From Mangrovimonas spongiae (lineage in GTDB: Bacteria > Bacteroidota > Bacteroidia > Flavobacteriales > Flavobacteriaceae): DNA of 64,000 nucleotides. The notes beneath the pieces are model-generated. The model did no database searches and was not told the origin of the DNA. It saw nothing but the letters and a program-made list of their open reading frames with translations. Shown here piece after piece: positions 1 through 8,350 of this stretch. The translations under genes and the position numbers were made by a program. The DNA lies in the NCBI RefSeq assembly GCF_003944795.1, contig NZ_RWBG01000003.1, forward strand, positions 186,001 to 250,000, in the 5' to 3' direction. Numbering within the stretch: position 1 is the first letter of the stretch; each line of letters begins with the position of its first letter.

Positions 1-557
1 AAAAAAATATTGAAGTAGCCGAGATGAATACTAAAATTAGTAAATCTGGATTTTTGCCAAACGTAAATTTAAGTTACGCATTTGGATCAAATGCATTTTA
101 TTCGAATTTGATAGATACAGAAGACACGTTTTTTAATCAGTTAAACGATCAAAAAGCGCATAGTTTTAGTTTAAGTATAGGAATACCTATATTCTCACAG
201 TTTCAAAATAAAACATCTGTAACCAAAGCAAAGATTTCTGTTGAAAACTCTAAGTTGGATTTAGCGCAATCTAAATTAGACTTAGAAAATACTATACAAA
301 CAGCGTTTACAGATGCTAAGGCAGCTTTAAAAAGTTATGAAGCTTCAAAAAAAGCTATGCAATCACAAGAGTTAGCTTTTGAAAATGCGCAAGAACGTTA
401 TAATCTTGGCGCTATGAATGCCTTCGATTTAGAGCAATCTAGAATTAGATATGTCAATGCTCAATCAGCCTTAATTAACGCTAAATACGATTTTATTTTT
501 AAAACAAAAGTGTTAGACTTTTATATTGGAAAACCAATAGTGATAAATAATAATTAA
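1..557 (+). CDS. TolC family outer-membrane efflux protein, C-terminal part (5' truncated by window edge)
   Basis: The frame is open from base 3 to the stop, so the gene begins before the window; the first ATG at base 24 is internal. What remains is the last approximately 184 residues of an outer-membrane efflux protein: a beta-strand segment (GFLPNVNLSYAFG), then a long alpha-helical stretch with the alternating Lys/Ser/Asn/Leu heptads of TolC periplasmic helices, and the typical late motif ERYNLGAMNAFDLEQSRIR. TolC-type trimers form the outer-membrane duct of RND and ABC exporters. The membrane-fusion and pump genes would be expected upstream, outside the window. The stop lies 8 bases before tsaB, so the two are probably co-transcribed. 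Confidence 0.88.
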   Translation, partial: KNIEVAEMNTKISKSGFLPNVNLSYAFGSNAFYSNLIDTEDTFFNQLNDQKAHSFSLSIGIPIFSQFQNKTSVTKAKISVENSKLDLAQSKLDLENTIQTAFTDAKAALKSYEASKKAMQSQELAFENAQERYNLGAMNAFDLEQSRIRYVNAQSALINAKYDFIFKTKVLDFYIGKPIVINNN

Positions 558-565
558 TAGTTATT

Positions 566-1231
566 TTGATTCTAAGCATAGAAACAGCAACAACCAATTG
601 CTCGGTAGCCTTATCAAAAGAGGGTAAAACTATAGCTGTTATTGAAGATTATGATAAAGGCTATTCTCATGCCGAGAGATTACATGTCTATATAAATCGT
701 ATTTTAAGCGAGAATAATATCGATAAATCTCAACTAGATGCAATTGCAGTTAGTAAAGGGCCGGGCTCTTATACGGGATTGCGTATCGGCGTTTCTACAG
801 CTAAAGGATTAGCCTATGCACTAGAGAAACCTTTAATAGCTGTATCAACACTTGAATCGTTATCAAGACAAGTTAACATAGAAGGTGGTTATATTGTTCC
901 TATGCTAGATGCTAGACGCATGGAAGTATATTCGGCTGTTTTTAATACTGATTTTAGTTTAGCGCGTGATATTAAAGCCGAAGTTTTAGAAGAAAATAGC
1001 TTTCAAGAGTATTTAGAGAAAGAGAAAGTTTATTTTATAGGGAATGGTGTGGAGAAAACAAAAACTATTATAACTCATCCTAATGCTGTTTTTATTGATG
1101 CGAAATTACCTTCGGCAAACGAGATGGGTAACATAGCTTATAAAAAGTATAAAGCAAATAATATTGAAGATGTAGCTTATTTTGAACCGTATTATTTAAA
1201 GGATTTTGTAGCGATAAAGTCTAAGAAATAA
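566..1231 (+). CDS. tsaB: tRNA threonylcarbamoyladenosine biosynthesis protein TsaB
   Basis: TsaB is the inactive ASKHA-fold partner of TsaD and TsaE in making t6A37 on ANN-decoding tRNAs. The 221-residue product has the expected N-terminus (ILSIETATTNCSVAL) and the family signature KGPGSYTGLRIG near residues 64-75, and its length fits the family (about 220-230). The start codon is TTG at 566; starting at the next in-frame ATG would remove the conserved first strand, so TTG is preferred. It lies 8 bases after the efflux gene and ends before a bidirectional terminator shared with the convergent mscS. Confidence 0.93.
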   Translation: MILSIETATTNCSVALSKEGKTIAVIEDYDKGYSHAERLHVYINRILSENNIDKSQLDAIAVSKGPGSYTGLRIGVSTAKGLAYALEKPLIAVSTLESLSRQVNIEGGYIVPMLDARRMEVYSAVFNTDFSLARDIKAEVLEENSFQEYLEKEKVYFIGNGVEKTKTIITHPNAVFIDAKLPSANEMGNIAYKKYKANNIEDVAYFEPYYLKDFVAIKSKK

Positions 1232-1255
1232 GAATAAAAGCTGCTAGAAAAAATA

Positions 1256-1286
1256 AAAAAGAGAACGTTATTAACGTTCTCTTTTT
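1256..1286. terminator. Bidirectional intrinsic terminator between tsaB and mscS
   Basis: GAGAACGT (1261-1268) pairs with ACGTTCTC (1274-1281), with A-tracts before and T-tracts after the stem, so it can work on both strands. It separates the convergent tsaB and mscS genes. Confidence 0.85.
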
Positions 1287-1312
1287 GTTTATAATATATT
1301 AGCCTAAAGTCT

Positions 1313-2125
1313 TTAAGCGTCTTTATGTATTTCAACACTGTGTGGGTAAGGAATTTCAATACCTGCAGCATCTAAGGCTTCTTTAGCATTTTCGGTAACA
1401 TCAAAATAGACATCCCAGTAATCTTCGGTTTTACACCATGGTCTAGTAGCAAAATTAACCGAGCTGTCTGCTAATTCTAATACGGTAACCGCAGGAGCAG
1501 GGTCTTTCAATACTTTAGGATGAGATGTTAATACATTCATTAAAACCTCTTTGGTTTTTTTAATGTCAGAATCATATCCAACGCCAAAAACAAGGTCAAC
1601 ACGTCTGGTGCCTTCAGTTGTGTAGTTAACAATATTACCATTAGAAAGCGCTCCATTTGGAATAATGATTTCTTTATTAGAAAGTCCTGTAAGTTTTGTG
1701 GTGAAAATTTCAATTTCTTTTACCACACCTATTTCACCTTGAGCTTCAATTAAGTCACCTATTTTAATAGGTTTAAAAATCATAATTAAAACGCCTCCAG
1801 CAAAATTTGATAACGATCCTTGTAATGCCATACCAACTGCCAAACCAGCAGCAGCTAAAATAGCAGCAAACGATGTTGTTTCAACACCAAGTTTAGCAAG
1901 AATAGCAAGAATTAAAAGTATTTTTAATGCCCAGCCAAGAAGGTTAATTAGGAATTTCTCCAGACTTTCATCAAAGTCTCTTTTATCCATTATTTTTTTG
2001 GTGGTGCCTAGAAGTTTTTTAATAATCCAAGAACCAATAATCCATATAAGAATGGCTCCCAAAATTTTTATACCATATTCCGAGGCAAAGTTTAGGCCTT
2101 TTTCAGTCCATTTTTCTAAATCCAT
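1313..2125 (-). CDS. mscS: MscS-type small mechanosensitive channel
   Basis: A 270-residue MscS-family channel that would release solutes on hypo-osmotic shock in the inner membrane. Three membrane segments are visible at about residues 15-37, 60-82 and 88-115. The pore helix TM3 has the Ala/Gly-rich pattern AAAGLAVGMALQG followed by NFAGGVLI, and then comes the beta domain (KIGDLIEAQGEIGVVKEI, and NKEIIIPNGALSNGNIVNYT). The length matches the minimal E. coli MscS (286). It is monocistronic: a terminator lies on each side. Confidence 0.93.
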   Translation of the reverse strand: MDLEKWTEKGLNFASEYGIKILGAILIWIIGSWIIKKLLGTTKKIMDKRDFDESLEKFLINLLGWALKILLILAILAKLGVETTSFAAILAAAGLAVGMALQGSLSNFAGGVLIMIFKPIKIGDLIEAQGEIGVVKEIEIFTTKLTGLSNKEIIIPNGALSNGNIVNYTTEGTRRVDLVFGVGYDSDIKKTKEVLMNVLTSHPKVLKDPAPAVTVLELADSSVNFATRPWCKTEDYWDVYFDVTENAKEALDAAGIEIPYPHSVEIHKDA

Positions 2126-2217
2126 GTGTTTTGTTTAAGTGATTAATTAATAAAATTATAAGAATGATTTTTCAACCTCTTTAAATAAAGGTTAAGCTTC
2201 TTTTTTTAAGATGATAA

Positions 2218-2247
2218 AAAAAGTGCTTTAGTTTAAAAGCACTTTTT
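2218..2247 (-). terminator. Intrinsic terminator after the dodecin gene
   Basis: A 12-bp perfect stem, AAAAAGTGCTTT (2218-2229) with AAAGCACTTTTT (2236-2247), and a 6-base loop. It lies just downstream of the minus-strand dodecin stop and ahead of mscS. Confidence 0.85.
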
Positions 2248-2269
2248 AGTTTATTGTGTTAGTAGTGTG

Positions 2270-2470
2270 TTATTTAACTTCAAATGTAATTTTAACGTTT
2301 ACACGAAATTCTACAACATCATCGCCATTTACTAGGGCGCTTTGCTCGTTTACGTAAACCGAACGTATGTTTTTTACTGTTTTAGAGGCGTCTTTTACAG
2401 CCCTTTTTGTAGCATCTTCCCAACTTTTATCCGAGTTGGCCAATACCTCAATTACTTTTAATACTGCCAT
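2270..2470 (-). CDS. Dodecin family flavin-binding protein
   Basis: The 66-residue product has the full dodecin length and pattern: VLKVIEVLANSDKSWEDA with the flavin-stacking Trp17, then a single helix and two beta strands (VYVNEQSAL, EFRVNVKITFEV). Dodecins form hollow dodecamers that bind riboflavin, FMN or lumichrome and are thought to buffer flavins and limit photodamage. The gene stands alone between a terminator and the nfu gene. No cognate enzyme is adjacent, so the ligand cannot be inferred. Confidence 0.92.
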   Translation of the reverse strand: MAVLKVIEVLANSDKSWEDATKRAVKDASKTVKNIRSVYVNEQSALVNGDDVVEFRVNVKITFEVK

Positions 2471-2555
2471 AATGTAATTTTTTATTTGGTTAATAATGTA
2501 AGTAGCTATTTAATATAGCTGTTTTTTAGACACCATCCAAATAAAAAAGTCACAC

Positions 2556-3458
2556 TTAACCATTAATAGCTTCTACTTTTAAAGAGGTATCGTTTAGCAT
2601 GTCTTTAAGCATATTTTCTATACCATTTTTTAAGGTAAACGTGGACGACGGGCAACCGCTACAAGCACCTTGTAAAACAACTTTTACAGTTTTATCAGAA
2701 GCGTTATAAGATTCGAACATAATATTGCCACCATCGCTTTGTACAGCAGGTTTTACATATTCTTCTAAAATGTTTACAATTTGTTTCGAAGTGTCATCTA
2801 GAGCCTCAAAGTTTTGATCTAACTTTTCGTTGGTTTTATTTAAAGTCTCTGGAGCTTCTGGTAGTAAAATGTCCTTGCCTTCTTCAATGTGTGTTTTAAT
2901 AAACTCACGAAGTTCCATAGTAATATCATTCCATTCTGCAATGTCATATTTACTTATAGAAACATAATTTTCATCAATAAATACTTCTTTAACAAATGGG
3001 AAATGAAATAATGCAGAAGCTAAAGGAGATAGTTTAGCATGATCTATCGAGGTGAACTCGTAAGGTGCTGTTACTAGTTTTTTGTTCGCTACAAATTTTA
3101 AAACACTTGGATTAGGCGTACTTTCGGCATAAACAGTAACAGGTACTTTTTTTGGCGCAGCATCTTCCTCTATAATAACACCACCATTATTTAAATACTC
3201 TCCTATTTGTTTAGCAACGTCGTATTGAACGTCTTTCCACTCAACTATATTATAGCGTTCTACAGCAATAAAATTTCCTGAAATATAAACTTTTTTTACA
3301 AAAGGCAAATAAAATAACTGTTGCGCTAAAGGCGATGATTTAGCTTCATCAATGTTATTAAACTCAAAACTTTGATGTTTTGTAATAAACTGGTTTAATT
3401 CAAACTTTATAATGGTTTTATTGGAAGTTTCTTGTATGGAAACGTGATAGTTACTCAT
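2556..3458 (-). CDS. nfuA: NifU family iron-sulfur scaffold protein with tandem Nfu-N domains
   Basis: A 300-residue Fe-S cluster carrier. Two similar Nfu N-terminal domains stand in tandem (about residues 1-100 and 105-205; compare LAQQLFYLPFVKKVYI with LASALFHFPFVKEVFI). They are followed by the NifU C-terminal domain (about 220-300) with the cluster ligands Cys266 and Cys269 in ACSGCPSS. Usual Nfu proteins have one N-domain; a doubled one is, to my knowledge, common in Flavobacteriia. The symbol follows family usage and orthology to E. coli NfuA is partial. No suf or isc genes are adjacent. Confidence 0.9.
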   Translation of the reverse strand: MSNYHVSIQETSNKTIIKFELNQFITKHQSFEFNNIDEAKSSPLAQQLFYLPFVKKVYISGNFIAVERYNIVEWKDVQYDVAKQIGEYLNNGGVIIEEDAAPKKVPVTVYAESTPNPSVLKFVANKKLVTAPYEFTSIDHAKLSPLASALFHFPFVKEVFIDENYVSISKYDIAEWNDITMELREFIKTHIEEGKDILLPEAPETLNKTNEKLDQNFEALDDTSKQIVNILEEYVKPAVQSDGGNIMFESYNASDKTVKVVLQGACSGCPSSTFTLKNGIENMLKDMLNDTSLKVEAING

Positions 3459-3684
3459 GAGATATAAATTTTATGCAAAAGTACTAAAAAGATAATCTGT
3501 ATATTTGGCTTTTAAGTCTTTTTTGGGAAAACACTTTTTTGATGAGTATTACATTGTTAAAGTAGTATGGAAAATGACTAATTTTTTTATATTTGGCTTT
3601 TGATTATAATTTTATTGCAAAAAAAGAGTTTTAATAAAAGATGATATGGCAATAAAATAACGAATCTGCCTGAAACCTTAGATT

Positions 3685-4695
3685 ATGATATTTAAAAGAT
3701 TGTTTTTATTATTACTAGCTATATTTAGCTTTCAGCTAGTACAATCACAGGAAGGACTTCCTATATACTCAGACTACTTAACCGACAATTATTATTTAAT
3801 TCACCCATCAATGGCTGGAGCTTCTAATTGTGCCAAGGTTAGAATAACAGGACGCCAGCAGTGGTTTGGCGATGATGATGCTCCAAGACTACTTACAGCA
3901 AGTGCTAATGGTAGAATTGGTGACTCACAATCTGGTATAGGAGCCATTCTTTATACCGATAAAAATGGATATCACTCACAAACTGGAGGGTACATAACCT
4001 ATGCGCATCATATTATGTTTTCTAGAAGTGAAGTGGATTTAAACATGTTATCTTTTGGTTTAAGTATAGGAGCTATTCAATATAGATTAGATGAAAGTGC
4101 TTTTATAAACGAACCTTTTGACCCTATTATAGCTGGTGTAGACCAAAGTGCTACTAATTTTAATTTAGATTTTGGTTTTTCTTACCATTTGTATGACTTT
4201 TATGCTCATGCCACGGTGAAAAATATGCTTAAAAATGAAGGGATAAACTCTAATGAGAATGGTTTATTCTCTTACGATAACCCAAGACAGTTTTTAGGAA
4301 CAGTAGGATATGTTTTTTCTAAATATGGAAGCACATGGGCTTTCGAGCCATCAGTAATGTTTCAATATAAAGATGGTACAAAAGAATCTTCTTTCGATAT
4401 AAATGCTAAAGCATACAAAGAAATGGAATTTGGTAAGCTTTGGGGAGGATTATCTTACAGAAGAAGTTTAGATGGTGCAGATTATTATGAAGGTAATGGT
4501 GTAAGCAGTCAAAAACTACAATACATCACACCAATATTAGGGATAGATTATAAGCAATTTATGTTTGCTTATACGTATTCTTATCAAGCAAATTCGGTAG
4601 TGTTTAACAATGGAGGATTCCATCAAATAACACTAGGGTTTAACTTTAATTGTAGACGAGAACGTTACCACTGTAATTGTCCAGCGGTTAACTAA
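3685..4695 (+). CDS. PorP/SprF family type IX secretion system membrane protein (orphan)
   Basis: A 336-residue outer-membrane beta-barrel with a signal peptide (residues 1-21, ending VQSQEG). The family signature DNYYLIHPSMAGASN appears early and repeated amphipathic strands (SIGAIQYRLDE, FNLDFGFSYHL) follow. PorP/SprF proteins work with T9SS in surface attachment of type B sorting-domain cargo. No cargo gene is adjacent here, so it is an orphan copy or the general PorP of the core machinery. The last 20 residues hold three Cys (NCRRERYHCNC), unusual for this barrel class. It ends at a strong terminator. Confidence 0.87.
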   Translation: MIFKRLFLLLLAIFSFQLVQSQEGLPIYSDYLTDNYYLIHPSMAGASNCAKVRITGRQQWFGDDDAPRLLTASANGRIGDSQSGIGAILYTDKNGYHSQTGGYITYAHHIMFSRSEVDLNMLSFGLSIGAIQYRLDESAFINEPFDPIIAGVDQSATNFNLDFGFSYHLYDFYAHATVKNMLKNEGINSNENGLFSYDNPRQFLGTVGYVFSKYGSTWAFEPSVMFQYKDGTKESSFDINAKAYKEMEFGKLWGGLSYRRSLDGADYYEGNGVSSQKLQYITPILGIDYKQFMFAYTYSYQANSVVFNNGGFHQITLGFNFNCRRERYHCNCPAVN

Positions 4696-4704
4696 TAATA
4701 ACTC

Positions 4705-4732
4705 AAGCCTTGAAATTTTTCAAGGCTTTTTT
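4705..4732 (+). terminator. Intrinsic terminator after the orphan porP/sprF gene
   Basis: A 10-bp stem, AAGCCTTGAA (4705-4714) with TTCAAGGCTT (4719-4728), loop ATTT, then a T-tract. Confidence 0.88.
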
Positions 4733-4875
4733 ATGAAATTAAAATACTTCTTAAAAAAAGGCCAATGAGTGTTTTGTATTGTTAATTGAGCTAATGGAGG
4801 TATTGCTTTAGTAAACTAAAACAATTAAGGTGTCTTTTCTGGTTTATTCCGTAAAGCCAACTTTTACAATACATT

Positions 4876-4913
4876 AAAAGTGCGTATGTTTATAATATAG
4901 TATTGGCACTTTT
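4876..4913 (+). promoter_or_regulatory. Inverted repeat abutting the histidine kinase start codon
   Basis: AAAAGTGC (4876-4883) and GCACTTTT (4906-4913) form a perfect 8-bp inverted repeat with 22 bases between. The second arm ends at the base before the ATG at 4914. If transcribed, the hairpin would place the start codon at its foot. It could also be a protein-binding site. Its function is not known. Confidence 0.45.
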
Positions 4914-7088
4914 ATGAAAAATTACTTAAAAATTCTTTCATTTCTTTTTTTTAGCTGTTTTGTAATGCCTTCTATTGCACAAGACAACTTGAATAATTCA
5001 GCTCAAAAAGAACAGCACTTTATAATTAATGGACTTGTTAAAGAGCGAGAAAATAATCAGCCTATTTCAAATGTAGAAGTTCAAGTTTTTGGTCAACCAA
5101 TTACAAGAACCAATCCTTTAGGAGAATTTAAGATAAAAGTTAAAAAGGGCGATGAATTAGTTATTAAGCATGAAGACTTTCATACTGTTTACTACACAGT
5201 TATTAATGATGAGGACATAACCGTAGAAGTTGTTTCTAGTAACATTCCTACAGAAGCCTATTATAATAACCAAAGAACAGCACAAGCCTATAAAAATGCT
5301 TTAGATTCGGTAAAAAAATATAAAAAAATTGATGTAGAAAAAAGCCTTCAGTTTGCTACCGAAGCGTTAGCTAAAAGTCGTTCAACCCAACAAAATGCAA
5401 AAGCATACGAGATTATCGCAGATGTTTATATGCAATGGAAACAATACGATTTATCAATTTCAAATTACAGAATAAGTCTACAAAGCAAACAGAATAACGA
5501 GGTTGTGCTAAAGCTAGCTAAAGCTTATAATTTAAATAAAAATTTTAGTCAAAGTATTCAAACTTATTTAGAGTTACCTGTAGAAGACTTAACAAACTTG
5601 CAGTACATTATGCGTTTTGAAGGCTTGGGAGATGCCTACACCAATGAGGCATCTTATGTTGAGGCTTCAAAATCTTACAATAGGGCATTAAAAAGGGCCG
5701 AAACAGATTCAATTACTCCAAAAATTACCGACCTAAATTCTAAAATAGCCAAAATGTACATGAAGAACGGGCAAATAGAACAAGCCCAAAGCTATTTTGG
5801 TAACTCATTAAACTTAGCTTCTAAAGAAAATAAAAAAAGAGCTCTAGAAGAAACTGTTACGGTAGCCGATTTTCAACATACTAATAGGGCTTACGATAAC
5901 GAGATTAATTTACGAAAACAAGCGTTAGAAAATATTATAGAAATTGAAAATGATACTGTTTTTGATAATGAAAGTGCCTTAACACCACAAAAGCAAAACT
6001 ATAAAATAGGTAATGCTTACTACTTACAAAAAGATTTTGATAGCGCCGTGGCCTACCTTGAACGTAGTGTTAAAGAAGCCGATGATAAAGAAGATTTAGT
6101 AGTAAAAAAAGATGCAAAACGTAAATTATCTGAAGTTTATAGTAGTTCTGGTAACGATGAAAAAGCATTAGAAACTTACAAGGAATATACAGAAATAGTA
6201 GAAGAGCTTTATATAAAAAAAGAACAGGAAATTGTTAGAGCAGCGAAGTTTAGTAGAGATATTTCTAATAAACAAAACCGTATAAAAAGTCTTGAAAATG
6301 AACGCGAACTTTCAGAAAGTAAATATCAGTTAACATTAGAGCGTAACAAACGCCAACAGCTTATTATCTACTCGTTAATAGGCGGTGTTTTACTACTTTG
6401 TATTCTAGCTTATTTAATGTATAAGTATATTAAACAGCAGCGTTTAGCCAATAATTTACTTGCTTTAAAATCGTTAAGAAGTCAAATGAATCCTCATTTT
6501 ATCTTTAATGCCCTAAATTCCGTAAATAATTTTATTGCTTTAAACGATGAAAGAACGGCCAACAAATACCTTACAGACTTTTCTTTTCTTATGCGCGCCG
6601 TTTTAGAAAATAGTGAAGAAGATTTTATCCCATTACAAAAAGAAATAGAACTACTTCAGCTTTATGTTAAGTTAGAGCATTTTAGATTTCAAGATAAGTT
6701 TGATTATACTATTACAGTTGATAATGCTATTAATATTAACGAGTTTAAAATTCCGCCTATGTTATTACAACCGTATATAGAAAATGCTGTTTGGCACGGA
6801 CTACGGTATAAAAAAGATAAAGGACAATTAAATATTGATTTAAAGCATGTCTCAAATAATGAAATTGCCATAACGATAACGGATAATGGTATTGGAAGAG
6901 AGCGCTCAAAAGCACTTAAAACACCTAATCAAAAAAAACATAACTCAAAAGGGTTAAGCAATATAAAAAAACGTGTTGCCATTTTAAACAACATGTATAA
7001 AGATAAAATAGATGTTTTTATAACCGACCTCAATCCGAAAGCAGTGGATGTTGGAACCAAGGTAAAAGTCACCATAAAAAAGGATTAA
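4914..7088 (+). CDS. TPR-containing sensor histidine kinase of the LytS/YehU type
   Basis: A 724-residue membrane kinase. Order: signal peptide (1-22); a carboxypeptidase-regulatory-like beta domain (about 35-110, with GLVKERENNQPISNVEV); TPR repeats (about 120-425); a coiled coil; one membrane segment (about 483-503); a His_kinase domain (PF06580 type) with the phosphoacceptor His528 in SQMNPHFIFNALNS; and an HATPase domain with N-box PYIENAVWHG and G-box DNGIGRERS. The periplasmic TPR part probably senses a protein or peptide; no ligand can be read from the sequence. The stop is 2 bases before the LytTR regulator, its likely partner. Confidence 0.92.
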   Translation: MKNYLKILSFLFFSCFVMPSIAQDNLNNSAQKEQHFIINGLVKERENNQPISNVEVQVFGQPITRTNPLGEFKIKVKKGDELVIKHEDFHTVYYTVINDEDITVEVVSSNIPTEAYYNNQRTAQAYKNALDSVKKYKKIDVEKSLQFATEALAKSRSTQQNAKAYEIIADVYMQWKQYDLSISNYRISLQSKQNNEVVLKLAKAYNLNKNFSQSIQTYLELPVEDLTNLQYIMRFEGLGDAYTNEASYVEASKSYNRALKRAETDSITPKITDLNSKIAKMYMKNGQIEQAQSYFGNSLNLASKENKKRALEETVTVADFQHTNRAYDNEINLRKQALENIIEIENDTVFDNESALTPQKQNYKIGNAYYLQKDFDSAVAYLERSVKEADDKEDLVVKKDAKRKLSEVYSSSGNDEKALETYKEYTEIVEELYIKKEQEIVRAAKFSRDISNKQNRIKSLENERELSESKYQLTLERNKRQQLIIYSLIGGVLLLCILAYLMYKYIKQQRLANNLLALKSLRSQMNPHFIFNALNSVNNFIALNDERTANKYLTDFSFLMRAVLENSEEDFIPLQKEIELLQLYVKLEHFRFQDKFDYTITVDNAININEFKIPPMLLQPYIENAVWHGLRYKKDKGQLNIDLKHVSNNEIAITITDNGIGRERSKALKTPNQKKHNSKGLSNIKKRVAILNNMYKDKIDVFITDLNPKAVDVGTKVKVTIKKD

Positions 7089-7090
7089 AA

Positions 7091-7825
7091 ATGAATTTAA
7101 AAGCTATAATTGTTGAAGACGAGAAAGCTAGTCGCGATATTTTAAAAAACTATCTTGAAAAATACTGCCCAAATGTAAATCTATTAGGTGAAGCTGCCAA
7201 TATTGAAGATGGATTAGAACTGATAAGAACACATGAACTAGACCTCGTTTTTCTAGATGTAGAAATGCCTTTTGGAAACGCTTTCGATCTTTTAGAGAAA
7301 GTAAGTAATATAACTTTCGAAACTATTTTTGTTACAGCCTACAACCATTATGCTCTAGAAGCTTTAAATGCACATGCTTCATATTATTTAATGAAACCTA
7401 TATCAATAGACGAATTAATTAAAGCTGTGGATTATGTAACTGCTATTCGGGAGAAAGAAGAGCGACTTCAAAATCAAGTGTTAATTTCAAAATCAGATAC
7501 TGTTGCTGGAAAAATCACTTTACCACAGCAAGACGGCTTTGAGGTTATAGATACAAAAGATATTTTGTATTGTAAGGCCGATGATAATTATACCGAAATT
7601 CACTTAAAAAATAACACTAAAAAAGTGGTTAGTAAAACCTTAAAATATATTGAAGAGAGCCTAAAAGAATATACCTTTACCAGAGTTCATAAAAGTTACT
7701 TAGTGAATACAAACGAAATTGTAAAATATGTAAAAGGAAAAGGAGGAAGTGTTATATTAAGCAATGGAAAAGAAATAATTGTATCAGCTTCCAAAAAAGC
7801 TAATTTATTGTCTTATTTTAAATAA
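7091..7825 (+). CDS. LytTR family response regulator
   Basis: A 244-residue regulator. The receiver domain (1-120) carries the acidic pocket VEDE, phosphoacceptor Asp56 (FLDVEMP), Thr82 and Lys102 (LMKPIS). The LytTR DNA-binding domain (about 140-244) shows the family motif DDNYTEIHL and the late RVHKSYLVN. LytTR proteins usually bind paired 9-10 bp direct repeats; the target here is unknown. It follows the kinase by 2 bases and precedes the gamma-carbonic anhydrase gene by 6, so the three form one operon. Autoregulation through the inverted repeat before the kinase is possible but untested. Confidence 0.94.
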   Translation: MNLKAIIVEDEKASRDILKNYLEKYCPNVNLLGEAANIEDGLELIRTHELDLVFLDVEMPFGNAFDLLEKVSNITFETIFVTAYNHYALEALNAHASYYLMKPISIDELIKAVDYVTAIREKEERLQNQVLISKSDTVAGKITLPQQDGFEVIDTKDILYCKADDNYTEIHLKNNTKKVVSKTLKYIEESLKEYTFTRVHKSYLVNTNEIVKYVKGKGGSVILSNGKEIIVSASKKANLLSYFK

Positions 7826-7831
7826 AAAACT

Positions 7832-8350
7832 ATGCCTGTAATAAAACCTGTAAACAATAAACATCCTCATATACCTAACGATTGCTTTATGGCTGAAAAT
7901 GCTACTATAGTAGGCGACGTTACATTAGGAAACCAATGTAGTATTTGGTTTAATGCTGTAATTAGAGGTGATGTTCATTATATAAAAATAGGCGATAAAG
8001 TTAATATTCAAGACGGTGCTGTTATTCATGCTACTTACCAAAAGTCGCCAACTACAATTGGAAATAACGTATCTATTGGGCACAATGCTATTGTACATGG
8101 CTGTACAATACATGATAATGTTTTAATAGGAATGGGAAGTATTGTTATGGATGATTGTATTGTGGAAAGTAATAGTATTATTGCCGCTGGTGCTGTTGTT
8201 ACACAAAACACTAGAGTAGAGGCAGGAAGTATTTATGCTGGTGTGCCAGCCAAAAAAGTAAAGGATATAAGCCAAGAACTTATTTCAGGTGAGATAGATA
8301 GAATAGCTAATAATTATATTAAATATTCGAGTTGGTTTAAAGAAGATTAA
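7832..8350 (+). CDS. Gamma-class carbonic anhydrase family protein
   Basis: A 172-residue left-handed beta-helix protein with hexapeptide repeats. The three zinc ligands of gamma-carbonic anhydrases are all present: His66 (VIHATY), His84 and His89 (GHNAIVHG), and Arg45/Asp47 in VIRGDVHY also match. It could hydrate CO2, but many members of this family (YrdA/PaaY type) have other or no measured activity. It is the third gene of the kinase-regulator operon. Its stop codon overlaps that of the convergent murI (8347-8350), and no terminator separates them. Confidence 0.9.
   Translation: MPVIKPVNNKHPHIPNDCFMAENATIVGDVTLGNQCSIWFNAVIRGDVHYIKIGDKVNIQDGAVIHATYQKSPTTIGNNVSIGHNAIVHGCTIHDNVLIGMGSIVMDDCIVESNSIIAAGAVVTQNTRVEAGSIYAGVPAKKVKDISQELISGEIDRIANNYIKYSSWFKED

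Noticed and set aside
24-557. ATG at base 24 as the true start of the first gene
   Set aside because: The frame stays open to the window edge and the product starts in the middle of a TolC domain, so the gene is cut by the window.
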